Source: SBAX01 sp964646605 (GTDB lineage: Bacteria; Planctomycetota; Phycisphaerae; UBA1845). Taken from it: a DNA stretch of 35,180 nt. Below are positions 7,890-16,713 of this stretch, piece after piece. The notes beneath the pieces were generated by a model that saw only the letters and a program-made list of their open reading frames with translations, was not told the origin of the DNA and made no database searches. The DNA is taken from NCBI GenBank assembly GCA_964646605.1, contig CAZYEX010000010.1, positions 1 through 35,180 of the forward strand. The letters run 5' to 3'. The translations under genes and the position numbers were made by a program. Within the stretch, counting starts at the first letter, position 1. Each line of letters starts with the position of its first letter.

Positions 7890-9908
7890 ATGCGAGAGCT
7901 GTCGTGGCTGGCGATCGGGTTGGGGGTGGTGGTGGGGGCGGCGCTGGCGGCGGCGAATGCCTATGTTGGACTGAAGGTCGGTCTAACCGTGAACGCCTCG
8001 ATCCCCGCGGCGGTGATGGCCCTTCTAACCATGCGCATCCTGCGGCGCGAGAACTCGCTGCTGGAATGCAACATGGTGCAGACCATCGGGTCGGCCGGGC
8101 AGAGTTTGGCTGCGGGGATGATCTTTACGATTCCGGCGCTCTTCATTTTGGGGTACGACCCGAGCATCGCGGAGATGGTCGTGTGGGGGTCGATCGGGGG
8201 GATTCTCGGTGTTTGCTTCATGGTTCCGCTGCGGCGGTTGCTGATCGTTCGTGAGCACGAGGTCCTGCCGTTTCCGGAAGGGGTGGCGTGCGCGGAGGTG
8301 CTCAAGAGCGGCCAGCGCGGCGGGGCGGGGGCGATCACGGTGATCCGGGGGACCATCGTGGGGGGCGTGTTCCGCCTGCTGACGGGCTTGGGGCTTTTTC
8401 CGGAATACGCGGTGAGCCCGGTGGCGCGGGTGGTGAAAACGCAGGTGTCGCTGGCCGCGGAGCCGGCGCTCTTGGGCGTCGGTTACATTCTCGGAGCGCG
8501 AATCGCCGCGGTCATGCTCGCAGGGGCGGTGCTGGCTTGGTTGGTCATCATTCCCCTCATCGCCTTTTTCGGTGCCGACGCGGCCACCGTGGTCTTCCCT
8601 TCCCTGGACAAACGAATCAGCGAAATGACACCCGGCGACATCCACAGTCGTTACGTCAAGTACATCGGCGCGGGGGCCGTGGCGGTCGGCGGACTGATCG
8701 CTCTGCTGCGGAGCATTCCCACCATCGGAGCTTCGATCGGGCACGTCGCCGGCGGCTGGATCGGCGGGCGTCGAGACGCGGGCGGACGGACCGACCGCGA
8801 TCTGCCTGTGCCGATCCTGATTCTGCTCATTCTCGGGCTGGGATACGCCATGTGGAGGATGCCGCAGATTCGTCTTCATGCTATGGGCGCGATCGCCGTG
8901 CTGGTATTCGGATGTTTCTTTGTCACCGTCGCCTCGCGGCTGGTGGGGATCGTCGGCGCCTCCTCGAATCCCGCATCGGGGATGACCATTGCCGCACTGC
9001 TGGGGACGTGTCTGGCGTTCAAGTATTTCGCGGAGAGCGGGGCCGACCCGATGTTGACCAAGACGGCCTGTCTAGCTGTCGGAGCGATCGTGTGCAGCGC
9101 CATTTGCATCGCGGGTGACATCTCGCAGGACCTCAAGACCGGATTTCTCGTGCAGGCGACGCCTTGGAAACAGCAGGTGGGCGAGATTCTGGGGGTGCTG
9201 ACGTCCGTGGCCGTGATCGCCGCCGTGATTCTGTTGCTGGCCGAGAACCAGGGGTTCGCGCTTTCGGACCGTCATCCGCACCCTTTGCCCGCCCCACAGG
9301 CTAACATCATGCGCATGCTGGTGGACGGGGTGCTGGAGGGGAATCTGCCGTGGGCGTTTATTGTGATGGGGGGCGCGGTAGCGGTGATGCTGGAAATGCT
9401 GCGTGTGCCCGCGCTGCCCTTCGCGGTGGGGCTCTACCTGCCGCTGTCGCTCTCGACGGCCATGATGGTGGGAGGTCTGGTGCGATGGGCGGTGGACGCT
9501 CGGCGGCGATCGCGGGAGGGTGAAGACCCAGGAGTCTTCGCGGCCTCTGGTTTGGTGGCCGGTAATGGACTGATGGGCATCGCCCTGGTGGCGCTCACCG
9601 CCTTGGTATCCTGGGCCTGGAGCGACCCGCGCTGGCTCAACCCCCTGAGCGGTCGAGAGGAACCCGTCTCGCCCGTACACCTCGCGGCTTGGTTGTGGTC
9701 CAGCCTCGATCCGCGAACGCTCCGCTGGGGCATGAGTGACACCTGGTGGCAGGCGCTGCCGATCATACCTTTTGGGATGGTTACGTTGTGGCTATGGTGG
9801 GTGGCGCGGCGACCACCGGGCGTAGTGTTGCCTGCTTCGCATGGTCCGCCGTACGAAGGACCGCGTCGTACACAGCCGCAAGGTCCTCCTCAAACCGCGC
9901 CAGACTGA
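7890..9908 (+). CDS. OPT family oligopeptide or metal-chelate transporter
   Basis: A 672-residue polytopic inner-membrane transporter of the OPT/YSL superfamily, which moves small peptides or metal-siderophore chelates with protons. Evidence is the length, more than a dozen hydrophobic segments from residue 4 to near the C-terminus, and the N-terminal AAANAYVGLKVGLTVNASIP block. The family signature AGDISQDLKTGFLVQATPWKQQ lies at about residues 407-428. The last about 30 residues are a Pro-rich cytoplasmic tail. The ATG at 7890 follows CGGTGGATC. The final 128 bp overlap the 3' end of a glycosyltransferase gene on the other strand. Substrate cannot be told from sequence. Confidence 0.92.
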   Translation: MRELSWLAIGLGVVVGAALAAANAYVGLKVGLTVNASIPAAVMALLTMRILRRENSLLECNMVQTIGSAGQSLAAGMIFTIPALFILGYDPSIAEMVVWGSIGGILGVCFMVPLRRLLIVREHEVLPFPEGVACAEVLKSGQRGGAGAITVIRGTIVGGVFRLLTGLGLFPEYAVSPVARVVKTQVSLAAEPALLGVGYILGARIAAVMLAGAVLAWLVIIPLIAFFGADAATVVFPSLDKRISEMTPGDIHSRYVKYIGAGAVAVGGLIALLRSIPTIGASIGHVAGGWIGGRRDAGGRTDRDLPVPILILLILGLGYAMWRMPQIRLHAMGAIAVLVFGCFFVTVASRLVGIVGASSNPASGMTIAALLGTCLAFKYFAESGADPMLTKTACLAVGAIVCSAICIAGDISQDLKTGFLVQATPWKQQVGEILGVLTSVAVIAAVILLLAENQGFALSDRHPHPLPAPQANIMRMLVDGVLEGNLPWAFIVMGGAVAVMLEMLRVPALPFAVGLYLPLSLSTAMMVGGLVRWAVDARRRSREGEDPGVFAASGLVAGNGLMGIALVALTALVSWAWSDPRWLNPLSGREEPVSPVHLAAWLWSSLDPRTLRWGMSDTWWQALPIIPFGMVTLWLWWVARRPPGVVLPASHGPPYEGPRRTQPQGPPQTAPD

Positions 9909-10953
9909 ACCGCGTTCGGGCCAGACGCCTCGCGGCAATGGACATGCACTCCCGCCGAAGCGGGTCGCAGGCCAAATCGTTCATGGCCGCGGCGAGACGG
10001 TCCGGGCGTTTCGGCGGAACCAGTTGCCCCTCCCGGTGATCATGCAAAATGTCCGGGATGCCGCCGACCTCGGAAGCGATGACGGGAAGCCCGTACGACA
10101 GGGCCTCGAGCACCGCCAGTGGCATACCCTCGTGGTGGCTGGGTTGGACGTAGACGTCGGCCCAGAGGAGCAAGTCGGTCTTGTCGGAACCGCCGACCGG
10201 ACCGACGTAGCGAACGATACCTTCAAGGTTGCGAGCCGCGATTTGCGCTTGTAGGTCCCTCTCGTCGCCTGCCGATCCCTGCGGACCGGCCAGAACGAGT
10301 TCGAACGCCAAGCCCTCGCGGTGCAAGATCGCCGCGGCATCCAATAGATCGACGACGCCCTTCCACAAGTCCATCCGGGCGAGCAAGAGGAAGCGGCACG
10401 GGCCGTCGTGTCGGCGAACCGGCGTGCAAGCGGGGATGTCCACGGCGTTCTCGACGACCACGACGCGGGCCTTGGGGGCCATGTCGCGGAGGCGCCTTGC
10501 CCACGTGGATGACAAGGCGATGACACGGTGGGCGGCGGTCAGGGTGCGGGCGATCACGCGTCGCTTCACCCAACCCGATCGCTGCCAGAACTCATCGAAG
10601 GCCGCTCCGTGGTTGTGGAGAATCACTCGTCGCCCGAGGGCGCGGGCCAGCAAGACGTCCACAGCGCTGCGAAAAAACGAGAACCCGCTGCAAGTGTGCA
10701 GGTGGACGAGAGCTGCGTCCGTTTCGACCAGTGTCCGCACGGTTTTCGTGAGCTGGCTCAAGTGGCGAACGATTCGGGAAATCCGTCCCTCGTGCGGCAG
10801 CGGCGAAACCGTGGCGGATAGGTGCGTGAGACGATATCGACCGGAGAAACCCAGACGCTGGATTTGGGAAACAACGCTGGACATTCCGCCGATGGCCGAG
10901 GGGTCCGGGCCGATGCTTAGGACAGGAGCCGGTGAGGACAGTTGCACGGTCAC
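9781..10953 (-). CDS. Family 4 (group 1) glycosyltransferase
   Basis: A 390-residue GT-B fold enzyme for assembly of a surface polysaccharide or glycolipid. The N-terminal half has the glycine-rich acceptor loop (SIGPDPSAIGGMSSVV). The C-terminal half has the donor-binding pattern VQPSHHEGMPLAVLEALSYG, with the E-x7-E pair, then LPVIASEVGGIPDIL. The GTG start at 10953 is favoured by a GAGGGGGGG ribosome-binding site just after the upstream stop, leaving a 13-nt gap; the longer open frame to 11046 would overlap the upstream gene. With the next gene it forms a two-gene operon. The last about 43 codons lie antisense to the OPT gene. Sugar specificity unknown. Confidence 0.9.
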   Translation of the reverse strand: MTVQLSSPAPVLSIGPDPSAIGGMSSVVSQIQRLGFSGRYRLTHLSATVSPLPHEGRISRIVRHLSQLTKTVRTLVETDAALVHLHTCSGFSFFRSAVDVLLARALGRRVILHNHGAAFDEFWQRSGWVKRRVIARTLTAAHRVIALSSTWARRLRDMAPKARVVVVENAVDIPACTPVRRHDGPCRFLLLARMDLWKGVVDLLDAAAILHREGLAFELVLAGPQGSAGDERDLQAQIAARNLEGIVRYVGPVGGSDKTDLLLWADVYVQPSHHEGMPLAVLEALSYGLPVIASEVGGIPDILHDHREGQLVPPKRPDRLAAAMNDLACDPLRRECMSIAARRLARTRFSLARFEEDLAAVYDAVLRTADHAKQATLRPVVAAPPTIATT

Positions 10954-10966
10954 GGTTCGCCCCCCC

Positions 10967-12070
10967 TCATCGGTCGGCCTCACCCTCTGCGACGGGCTCC
11001 TGACACTCGACGGATGTTCTGCTGGACAGCAAGGCTCGAAAGGCACTCGCCTCGGGCGGAAGAGAGTCCAGGTCGGGCCGGGCGAACTTGGCTGAAGACC
11101 ACAAACCTGGTTGACAGAGCGCCGCTAAAGCTCCCCTCCACGCGCGCCCCCATCCCCCCCCCAGCGGTCCGTCCTCGTCCGACGACGGAGAGAGGATCTC
11201 CAACATCCGGCGGACCATTTCGGGTTGGCTATACTCGCGACACACGTATTCCCGGCCCGCGAGGTTGAAATCGGTGGAGCGCTCCAGTTTACGGATCGCA
11301 AGAGTGAAGGCCTCCAGCGAGCCGGCGTACTCACAATGGGGCAGGGGATGGGTGGCGATCACGTGCCGACCTCGGCAGAGCGCCTCCAGCGACAATCGCG
11401 ACAACATGCCGTCCATGCGCGGTTGCAAGACCACGGCCGACCGCTCGATGGTCCGCGTCACATCCGGGACGGTCCCCAGCGATTCGACGTTCTTGACGGC
11501 GCGGTAATCCGTGCCCTCGTCGGCGAGGATCAAGAATCGCACGCCGGGAAGGCGGCGAATGAGAACGTCGATCCACTTTCCTCCGCAGAACTCGCGGCGC
11601 TCCGTGGGCAGGGAACAAAGTGCGGTAAACGGTTCGGGGAGGGGTCGCGGGTCGAGGGCGCTGGAGATGTGCGGACCGAGAACGGGACCTACGGCGGCGG
11701 GAATGCCCAGGCGGGCCAATTCGTCCGCCAGGGTTTGCGTTCGAGCCAGTTGCACGGTGCCCAGCCGTGTGAGGGCGTGGGCCACGGCGCGAGAGGCCGG
11801 ATGGTGCTTCGCCCACAGCAGATCGCGCCCCGTCCAGAAGCGGACGATGGGCACGCCGACCAGCCGCGCCGCGGCGAGCCGCCGCACCAGCCCGGCGTCG
11901 GTCTGCTCGTGGGTGACCACGTGGATGACATCGGCCTGACGCAGCGGGCGCATTTGTGCCGGGTCCGGGGAGTCGAACGAGGTCTCGACGCCCGCGGCCG
12001 ACAAGGCGCGAGCGTGATGCGACGAGACGCTGATCCCGTCGTCCGCCTCACCGACGAAATGAACTCGCAT
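10967..12070 (-). CDS. Glycosyltransferase-like protein (GT-B fold, divergent)
   Basis: A 367-residue protein that looks like a divergent group 1 glycosyltransferase. It starts MRVHFVGEADDGIS and has a conserved HVVTHEQTDAGLV strand-helix pattern. A mid-protein linker leads to a donor-like domain containing VVLQPRMDGMLSRLSLEALC and HVIATHPLPHCEYAG, which align loosely with the E-containing donor motif of GT4 enzymes. The usual second Glu of E-x7-E is not obvious, so activity is uncertain. The last about 60 residues are not conserved-looking. The ATG at 12070 has GGAAGG 7 nt upstream. It is the first gene of an operon with the glycosyltransferase at 9781-10953. Confidence 0.75.
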   Translation of the reverse strand: MRVHFVGEADDGISVSSHHARALSAAGVETSFDSPDPAQMRPLRQADVIHVVTHEQTDAGLVRRLAAARLVGVPIVRFWTGRDLLWAKHHPASRAVAHALTRLGTVQLARTQTLADELARLGIPAAVGPVLGPHISSALDPRPLPEPFTALCSLPTERREFCGGKWIDVLIRRLPGVRFLILADEGTDYRAVKNVESLGTVPDVTRTIERSAVVLQPRMDGMLSRLSLEALCRGRHVIATHPLPHCEYAGSLEAFTLAIRKLERSTDFNLAGREYVCREYSQPEMVRRMLEILSPSSDEDGPLGGGWGRAWRGALAALCQPGLWSSAKFARPDLDSLPPEASAFRALLSSRTSVECQEPVAEGEADR

Positions 12071-12574
12071 GTCTCAACCTTCCGGCGAATCGGATCATCC
12101 CGGCGAAGCCGCGCCCGCCCTCTTCGGGGGTGCGGAACTCCCCGGCGCGATCCGCGCGCAGGGCAACCGTTCGAGCGTTTTTCGGCTTACCGGACTAAGG
12201 GCTTTAGGTAGGGCCTGGGGGGCGGCGCGATAGCCAGTTCATGTTTTGGAAACCGGTCATTCTTTCCCCGTTCCTAACTTAGAGCAGTGCATCTGTGCCT
12301 CCGGTTGTGTGAGCCGTGGCCTCGGGCGGCGTCGGTGTGTGAGGGACGACTCACCGCGTCCAATCGTGCCTGTCGAGAGACCTGCGGCGATGCTGGCGAT
12401 GAACTAAGGGTATTTGCCTAGGTAGAAAAATCGCCGTCAAATATATGAAATTGGGGTTGACAATTCGCCTACACATGCGGCAAGCTGGGCTTTGTGAGGC
12501 GGGCCGGTCGGGGGATGTCGGCGCGTGACCGGGATTCCATGGGCTGGTAGTCGGGCCTCCGCGGAGGGCTTGCA
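12071..12574. other. Intergenic region between divergent genes
   Basis: About 500 bp without a credible gene. It must hold promoters for the leftward glycosyltransferase operon and the rightward exported-protein gene. A TTGACA hexamer lies near 12456 on the plus strand, about 110 bp before the start of the rightward gene, but no good -10 sits at the right distance. The segment 12400-12470 is AT-richer than its surroundings. A stretch near 12158-12225 shares fragments with the cyclic di-GMP-I riboswitch consensus but lacks its invariant parts (see rejected items). Confidence 0.4.
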
Positions 12575-12991
12575 ATGTTCAAGTTTCGTAGATTGCTTTG
12601 TGCTGTACTGGTATGTGCGTTGGTTGGGGTCGCGTACGGGGCGGCCAGGAAAATCAGTTCGTTCGAGCCCCAGGGATCAGAGCTTGCGACGGCCGACGGG
12701 ATGGCCATCCTCAACTTCGCCCAGGGAACCGGCGGGCCCCTTGGCACGGACGGGAAAACGATCACGCACATCATGATCACCGGCTTCACCCCCTTTACTA
12801 CCTACGACGTGGAGTTCCGCAGCCCGACGCAGGGGTCGTTTTTCGGCATTGGCATCCTGGTCACGGACGATCGCGGCGACGCCCAGTTTAAGGACAGCCT
12901 TCCCGGGCTCGACATCAGCGACAGCGCTCTCTACATCTACATGAACATGGGAAGGGCGGCGCAGGAACTCCGCGCGATCGGACTGCAATAG
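12575..12991 (+). CDS. Small exported protein of unknown function
   Basis: A 138-residue protein with a typical Sec signal peptide (MFKFRRLLCAVLVCALVGVAYG, cleavage probably after AYG). The mature part of about 115 residues is Gly/Thr/Phe-rich with alternating beta-type segments (ITHIMITGFTPFTTYDVEFRS) and no Cys, so it probably forms a small beta-sandwich in the periplasm or outside the cell. No family recognised. GGAGG lies 7 nt before the ATG, and a strong intrinsic terminator follows 37 bp after the stop, so this is a single-gene transcription unit. Confidence 0.8.
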   Translation: MFKFRRLLCAVLVCALVGVAYGAARKISSFEPQGSELATADGMAILNFAQGTGGPLGTDGKTITHIMITGFTPFTTYDVEFRSPTQGSFFGIGILVTDDRGDAQFKDSLPGLDISDSALYIYMNMGRAAQELRAIGLQ

Positions 12992-13027
12992 CGGTTGCCG
13001 ACGCCGGATTTCGGGATCAGCGAAGAC

Positions 13028-13068
13028 AGGTCGCGGGTCTAACAAACAAGCTCGCGACCTATTTTTTT
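13028..13068 (+). terminator. Intrinsic terminator of the exported-protein gene
   Basis: An 8-bp stem AGGTCGCG (13028-13035) and CGCGACCT (13053-13060), with a 17-nt loop, followed by A and seven T. It stands between two convergent genes. The minus side has no T-tract, so it is directional for the rightward gene. Confidence 0.85.
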
Positions 13069-13085
13069 ATCAATCTCCGCGCGGG

Positions 13086-14354
13086 TTAATCGACGAGTTG
13101 TTTCCAGGTCCCCGGTGAGACCACCATTTCCGGGGCGGCGCCGAAGCCCGGCGGGGGGTTGTCGTAGAAGGTCGATCTATAGGTCAGACTCAGATTGTCC
13201 TGCGCGGTCAACGTGTTTCCGGCCACGAGGACGCCGTCGATCCTCACGTAGGTTCTGGTGGTGAGGTCGCCGGAGGCATAGACGAGCCCCGTGATGATCG
13301 ACGGATAACTGTCGAGCTTGTCCGTATCTTGAACCCCTTGGTAGGGTGTACCCGCCGGATTGTAGTTGGTGTCGTACACAGCCGGGTCCTCCATCAGCGC
13401 GATGTTCGTGATGGCAAGTTCAGCGTTCCCGCGCACCAGGAGCGACGGATAGTTGGCGATCGCAGGCTCCCAATTCAGGCATCCTGAGACTGAGAGTACG
13501 CCCGGGTTGAGGATCACCAGTGTGCCGACGATGCGTACGCTTCGGATGCGCAAGTCTCCTCCCAGGCAGTCAATCACGTAAACGCCCTTTGGATTGGTTA
13601 CTCTATCTCCATACGGGTTGCTGGCCGGGCTGATTAAGGCCTTCTCGATGGTGGTTTTTCCCTGCGATTTGGGGAGAAGTGCATGCACGATCGGCGTACC
13701 GTTGAGACGGTAGTAGTCGAACGCAGTCGCGTCGGGCATGGTGCGAGGGGTGATGCCGGTTTTCATGGCAGATCGGTACATAGCGCCTGAGATCGTGTTC
13801 ACGACCTCGACGGTCGGATAGACGCTGGCGGACGTGGCTGTTACGTTGTTGTTGGCGCTGATGGTGACCAGGTTGCTCTGCACGGTCGCACTGTTGAAGT
13901 TTAGATCGGTCCCCGCGTGCATGGCGACCTCGAGACAAGTGAGGGCCTTGGATTTCGACACCATCGTGACCTGGAGCTTGTATCGGGACCGACCCTCGAA
14001 GCCGGTGCCGAGCAGCAGAACGGGCTCGGTGGGTGAGTTGTTCAGGTCGCCGTCGGCGGGGTCGATCCCTTCGAGCGTGTATTTGCCGGTCCCAATTAGG
14101 TTGTCGGCGTCCCACACGCCGTTCGAGTACGTCTGTCGCCAGTTGGAATCCTCACGGATGTTGTGCTGCCCCATTTCAATCGCCGACTGGGCGTAGAACC
14201 TAGCCGCGGAGAGGTCGGCCGTACCCTCGGCGGAGGTACGTTCGACGCGGGCGAGCATCAGCGCGGACAGCCCGATGACCGTGATGACCATCGTGCTGCC
14301 CAAAACGACCACGTACATGCTCCCGCGTCGACGTTTGTTCTGCGGTTGCTTCAT
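13086..14354 (-). CDS. PilX/GspK-type pilus assembly or minor pseudopilin protein
   Basis: A 422-residue protein with an N-terminal membrane anchor (MYVVVLGSTMVITVIGLSALML) preceded by a basic RRRG segment. A PilX-like helix follows (SAARFYAQSAIEMGQHNI), then a long Ser/Thr/Asn-rich region with beta-helix-like strands. It lacks an FTLVE prepilin motif, as is usual for PilX/GspK-like proteins of such operons. It is the last of five genes in one direction, 24 bp after the previous one, with GGAG 8 nt before the ATG. It probably sits at the tip of a pseudopilus or in a secretion apparatus whose core genes are elsewhere. Confidence 0.75.
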   Translation of the reverse strand: MKQPQNKRRRGSMYVVVLGSTMVITVIGLSALMLARVERTSAEGTADLSAARFYAQSAIEMGQHNIREDSNWRQTYSNGVWDADNLIGTGKYTLEGIDPADGDLNNSPTEPVLLLGTGFEGRSRYKLQVTMVSKSKALTCLEVAMHAGTDLNFNSATVQSNLVTISANNNVTATSASVYPTVEVVNTISGAMYRSAMKTGITPRTMPDATAFDYYRLNGTPIVHALLPKSQGKTTIEKALISPASNPYGDRVTNPKGVYVIDCLGGDLRIRSVRIVGTLVILNPGVLSVSGCLNWEPAIANYPSLLVRGNAELAITNIALMEDPAVYDTNYNPAGTPYQGVQDTDKLDSYPSIITGLVYASGDLTTRTYVRIDGVLVAGNTLTAQDNLSLTYRSTFYDNPPPGFGAAPEMVVSPGTWKQLVD

Positions 14355-14378
14355 CGTTGCGGCTCCGAATCATCAAGT

Positions 14379-14897
14379 CTACAAGGGCACCAATAGGCTC
14401 ACGGTTCCGGTTTTGACCCCGACCAACGTGGCGACGACGACCGTGTTGTGGGTTATGGTGACCGTGATCCGCTTTACGCCCATATCCAGGACCTTTTCCG
14501 CACTCAGGTCGGCGGGGTCGGCGTGGACGACCTGCACAGTCTGGCGCCATCCGGTGAGGCCCGGAATCGGTGAACCGTCCCGGTTCTGCGGCGGTGAGGC
14601 GGTCCAGCCGAGATAGTCGTCCACATCATCGAAGGTCGATCGCAACAGAGCGTTCTCCGACAACTCGATCCCGAAATCGGGTGTTTCGTTGGGGTCGGAA
14701 TAGCTTTGGTTGAGTACCTCGGACATCAGCGCCGAGGCCAGGAGTTGCCCGATGGCGCGATCGCCGAGGTTCCGCTGGGCCAGCTTCGATGCGCCCAACG
14801 TGTCGAGGGACACGACGACAAGTCCGCTCACCAGCACCATCGAAAAGACGGCCTCCACCATGGTGAACGCACGCGCTTGCTTTGGACGTTGCGTCAT
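14379..14897 (-). CDS. Pseudopilin with class III prepilin signal (GspI/PilV-like)
   Basis: A 172-residue prepilin. After a short basic leader (MTQRPKQARA) comes the cleavage site and hydrophobic N-helix FTMVEAVFSMVLVSGLVVVS, with the conserved Glu at mature position 5. The C-terminal domain is about 140 residues, mixed alpha/beta. The ATG at 14897 is preferred over a GTG at 14909 because GAGG lies 6 nt upstream. It follows the previous pseudopilin gene with 8 bp between them. Position in the operon (fourth of five) and size suggest a minor pseudopilin of the GspI/PilV type. Confidence 0.85.
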   Translation of the reverse strand: MTQRPKQARAFTMVEAVFSMVLVSGLVVVSLDTLGASKLAQRNLGDRAIGQLLASALMSEVLNQSYSDPNETPDFGIELSENALLRSTFDDVDDYLGWTASPPQNRDGSPIPGLTGWRQTVQVVHADPADLSAEKVLDMGVKRITVTITHNTVVVATLVGVKTGTVSLLVPL

Positions 14898-14905
14898 GGT
14901 GGGCC

Positions 14906-15418
14906 TCACAGCGGTTGATTCAACAGTTGTACGGCGGTGTCGACACGGGAGCCTGCGTCCGCGCCGCTGCGGATGGTGATGTGAACCACGGTCACTCTGA
15001 GTTGACCGGCTACGTCCTGCGTGTCGTAGCGCAAGTCGAACTGGTACACATCATCGAGCAAGGCATCGGTGGTCCCGTTGTTGTATTGCCGCGTCAGGGG
15101 CTGACCGGCGACGTTGTTCCAGGCATAGCGGATCGTTTCGGCGACGGTGTCGGCATTGCGGTCCGCGACGGTGAACTCGACAACGGTGGCGGAGCGAGAA
15201 GTGATGGTCTGGGCCGCAAACAGCTCGCTCGCCAACCGATCGGCCGCCTGATAACCGTCGGCGACGGCCTTGAGCGGGTTTCCGAGGTCGGGAACGGCGC
15301 GCGAGGCGAGGACCATGGCCGATCCGATCCCACCCATGAGGATCGTGGTGACGGACATGGTGAGCACCAGCTCGGTGAGCGTGACCGCGCGTCGGGAACG
15401 TCGACCGTAGCTCATCAT
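14906..15418 (-). CDS. Pseudopilin with class III prepilin signal (GspJ/PilW-like)
   Basis: A 170-residue prepilin. The leader (MMSYGRRSRRA) is followed by VTLTELVLTMSVTTILMGGI, with the mature Glu5 kept but Val in place of the usual Phe1. The C-terminal domain has alternating strands (ATVVEFTVADRNADTV, YQFDLRYDT) as in PilW/GspJ-like proteins. Its start overlaps the stop of the upstream gene (TAATG), with GGAG in the upstream coding end, so translation is coupled. Third of five genes in the operon. Confidence 0.85.
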   Translation of the reverse strand: MMSYGRRSRRAVTLTELVLTMSVTTILMGGIGSAMVLASRAVPDLGNPLKAVADGYQAADRLASELFAAQTITSRSATVVEFTVADRNADTVAETIRYAWNNVAGQPLTRQYNNGTTDALLDDVYQFDLRYDTQDVAGQLRVTVVHITIRSGADAGSRVDTAVQLLNQPL

Positions 15419-15933
15419 TATTCCAGCTCCACGTAGACCTGCGGCCCGACCATCTTCTTGGGTCGTCCCGTTCCGGCATCGACGGAGATGGTTTTTTGAT
15501 AACCACCCACCGCGATCACGATGCTGCCGCTGCTGTCCGGCGTTCCGTATCCGTCGAAAATGATCTGTGCGTCGCCGCCGAAGGAGGCCGTAACGACCTG
15601 CGCCCGATAGGGTTCCTCCGTGAGCTTCACGATGAAGGGCTGCCCGGGATGGTCGGGGTGACTCAACCCGACCAACTGGTATTGCTCTTGGGCGACGTCG
15701 AAGGTGACGGTTCGGCTGGCGCTGGCCTGTCGCGCCTCGCGTTGGGCCAGGGCGAGGTCCGCAACCACCCGCCGTGCGGCCCCGTCAAGCTGCTGCTGGG
15801 CGGAGAAACCGGCGTACCGCGGCACGGCGATGCTCGCCAGAATGGCCAGGATCACCAGCACCAGGATCATCTCCACGATGGTGAACCCAGGGCGCACCGA
15901 CCGTTGCTTACCCGACGGATGGATCCGGTTCAT
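15418..15933 (-). CDS. Pseudopilin, GspH/FimT-like
   Basis: A 171-residue prepilin with a 16-residue leader ending in PG and the mature helix FTIVEMILVLVILAILASIAVP, with Glu5. The segment that follows (QQQLDGAARRVVADLALAQREARQASASRTVTFD) is the hallmark of GspH/FimT minor pseudopilins. The rest is a beta-rich globular domain. The ATG at 15933 follows a GAGAG stretch. Second gene of the pseudopilin operon, overlapping the next one. Confidence 0.88.
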   Translation of the reverse strand: MNRIHPSGKQRSVRPGFTIVEMILVLVILAILASIAVPRYAGFSAQQQLDGAARRVVADLALAQREARQASASRTVTFDVAQEQYQLVGLSHPDHPGQPFIVKLTEEPYRAQVVTASFGGDAQIIFDGYGTPDSSGSIVIAVGGYQKTISVDAGTGRPKKMVGPQVYVELE

Positions 15934-15958
15934 GAACTCTCATCCAATGGATATTCGC

Positions 15959-15984
15959 GTAGCGTCACCCCTTGTGGGTGACGC
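15959..15984 (+). repeat. Dispersed palindromic repeat between pseudopilin genes
   Basis: A copy of the GTAGCGTCACCCCTTGTGGG element followed by TGACGC, self-complementary around its centre. It fills most of the 67-bp gap between two co-directional pseudopilin genes. Related copies are at 133-156, 322-347, 24384-24408 and 24422-24443. Confidence 0.75.
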
Positions 15985-16000
15985 GGAACGGCACGCAGTC

Positions 16001-16555
16001 CTAGAACCGGACCTTCACCATGAGTTTCTCGTCCGGGCTTATCAACCCGATCTTGTCGAGCTGCGGGTCGGAGGCGCTCAGCCCGAACTCCCCGTCGGAA
16101 AGGACCGCCACCCAACCCACCGACCCGTCGCCCGGGCTGGGCGAGGGCCGCGTCGGTTTGACGTGTACGGTGCGGAGTTCGTTGGTCGGGTTGGCGGGAA
16201 ACGGCGAGCGCAGATACGGGCCGTAGGCGAAATTGCCGGCGCGTGTCGCGTTGGTGTTTCCCGCCTTGTCGCTGTACATGGTGAGTTGCTTCACGAAATC
16301 GACGCCGCTGGTCGCGCCGTTCGACGGGTCAAAGCCCGGAAACTTGTTGTGCTCCGCATAGAAACAGTCGATCGCCGTGCGCACGTTCAGCAACGTCGCC
16401 TGAACGGCGTGGGCCGAGGCGTGCGTGGTGGTCGTGGACATGCGCGGAACGGCGATCGCGGCGATCACCCCGATGATCGTCACCACCATCACCAACTCGA
16501 CCAGAGTGAACCCGCGTTCACGCCGCATCGACCGTCTTGGGTTCGACGCCGCCAT
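16001..16555 (-). CDS. Pseudopilin, GspG/PilE-like (major-type)
   Basis: A 184-residue prepilin. The leader (MAASNPRRSMRRERG) is followed by FTLVELVMVVTIIGVIAAIAVP, the canonical type II secretion/type IV pilin start. A helix (AVQATLLNVRTAIDCFYAEHNKFPG) and a region with PYLRSPFPANP come next, the layout of GspG-like and planctomycete pilin-like proteins. The start at ATG 16555 is supported by an AGGAGG site 4 nt upstream; the open frame to 16780 is not needed. First gene of the five-gene operon. No ATPase, prepilin peptidase or secretin gene is in the window. Confidence 0.88.
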   Translation of the reverse strand: MAASNPRRSMRRERGFTLVELVMVVTIIGVIAAIAVPRMSTTTTHASAHAVQATLLNVRTAIDCFYAEHNKFPGFDPSNGATSGVDFVKQLTMYSDKAGNTNATRAGNFAYGPYLRSPFPANPTNELRTVHVKPTRPSPSPGDGSVGWVAVLSDGEFGLSASDPQLDKIGLISPDEKLMVKVRF

Positions 16556-16684
16556 CGTCCCTCCTCGGAGCACTCTATAGAACTCCGGTCCAAAACGTAC
16601 GATACGGACGGCCATGACGGGCGATTGGAGGTTATGGGGCCTGGTCGCGTTAATCGAACGCCCGATCCAACGTACACAGGCGGC

Positions 16685-16713
16685 TTGCCCGACTCGGCCA
16701 ATGGCGGTAAGAT
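16685..16713 (+). promoter_or_regulatory. Candidate sigma70-type promoter
   Basis: TTGCCC (16685-16690) and TAAGAT (16708-16713) with 17-bp spacing, about 80 bp before the thrombospondin-type gene. Pattern match only. Confidence 0.35.

Noticed and set aside
12158..12225. Possible cyclic di-GMP-I (GEMM) riboswitch: GCGCAGGGCAACC, GGCTTACCGGACTAAGG and AGGTAGGG fragments
   Set aside because: The GAAA tetraloop and the invariant ACGCAAAGC segment are missing, helices do not close convincingly, and it lies 350 nt before the next plus-strand gene. An Infernal search would settle it.
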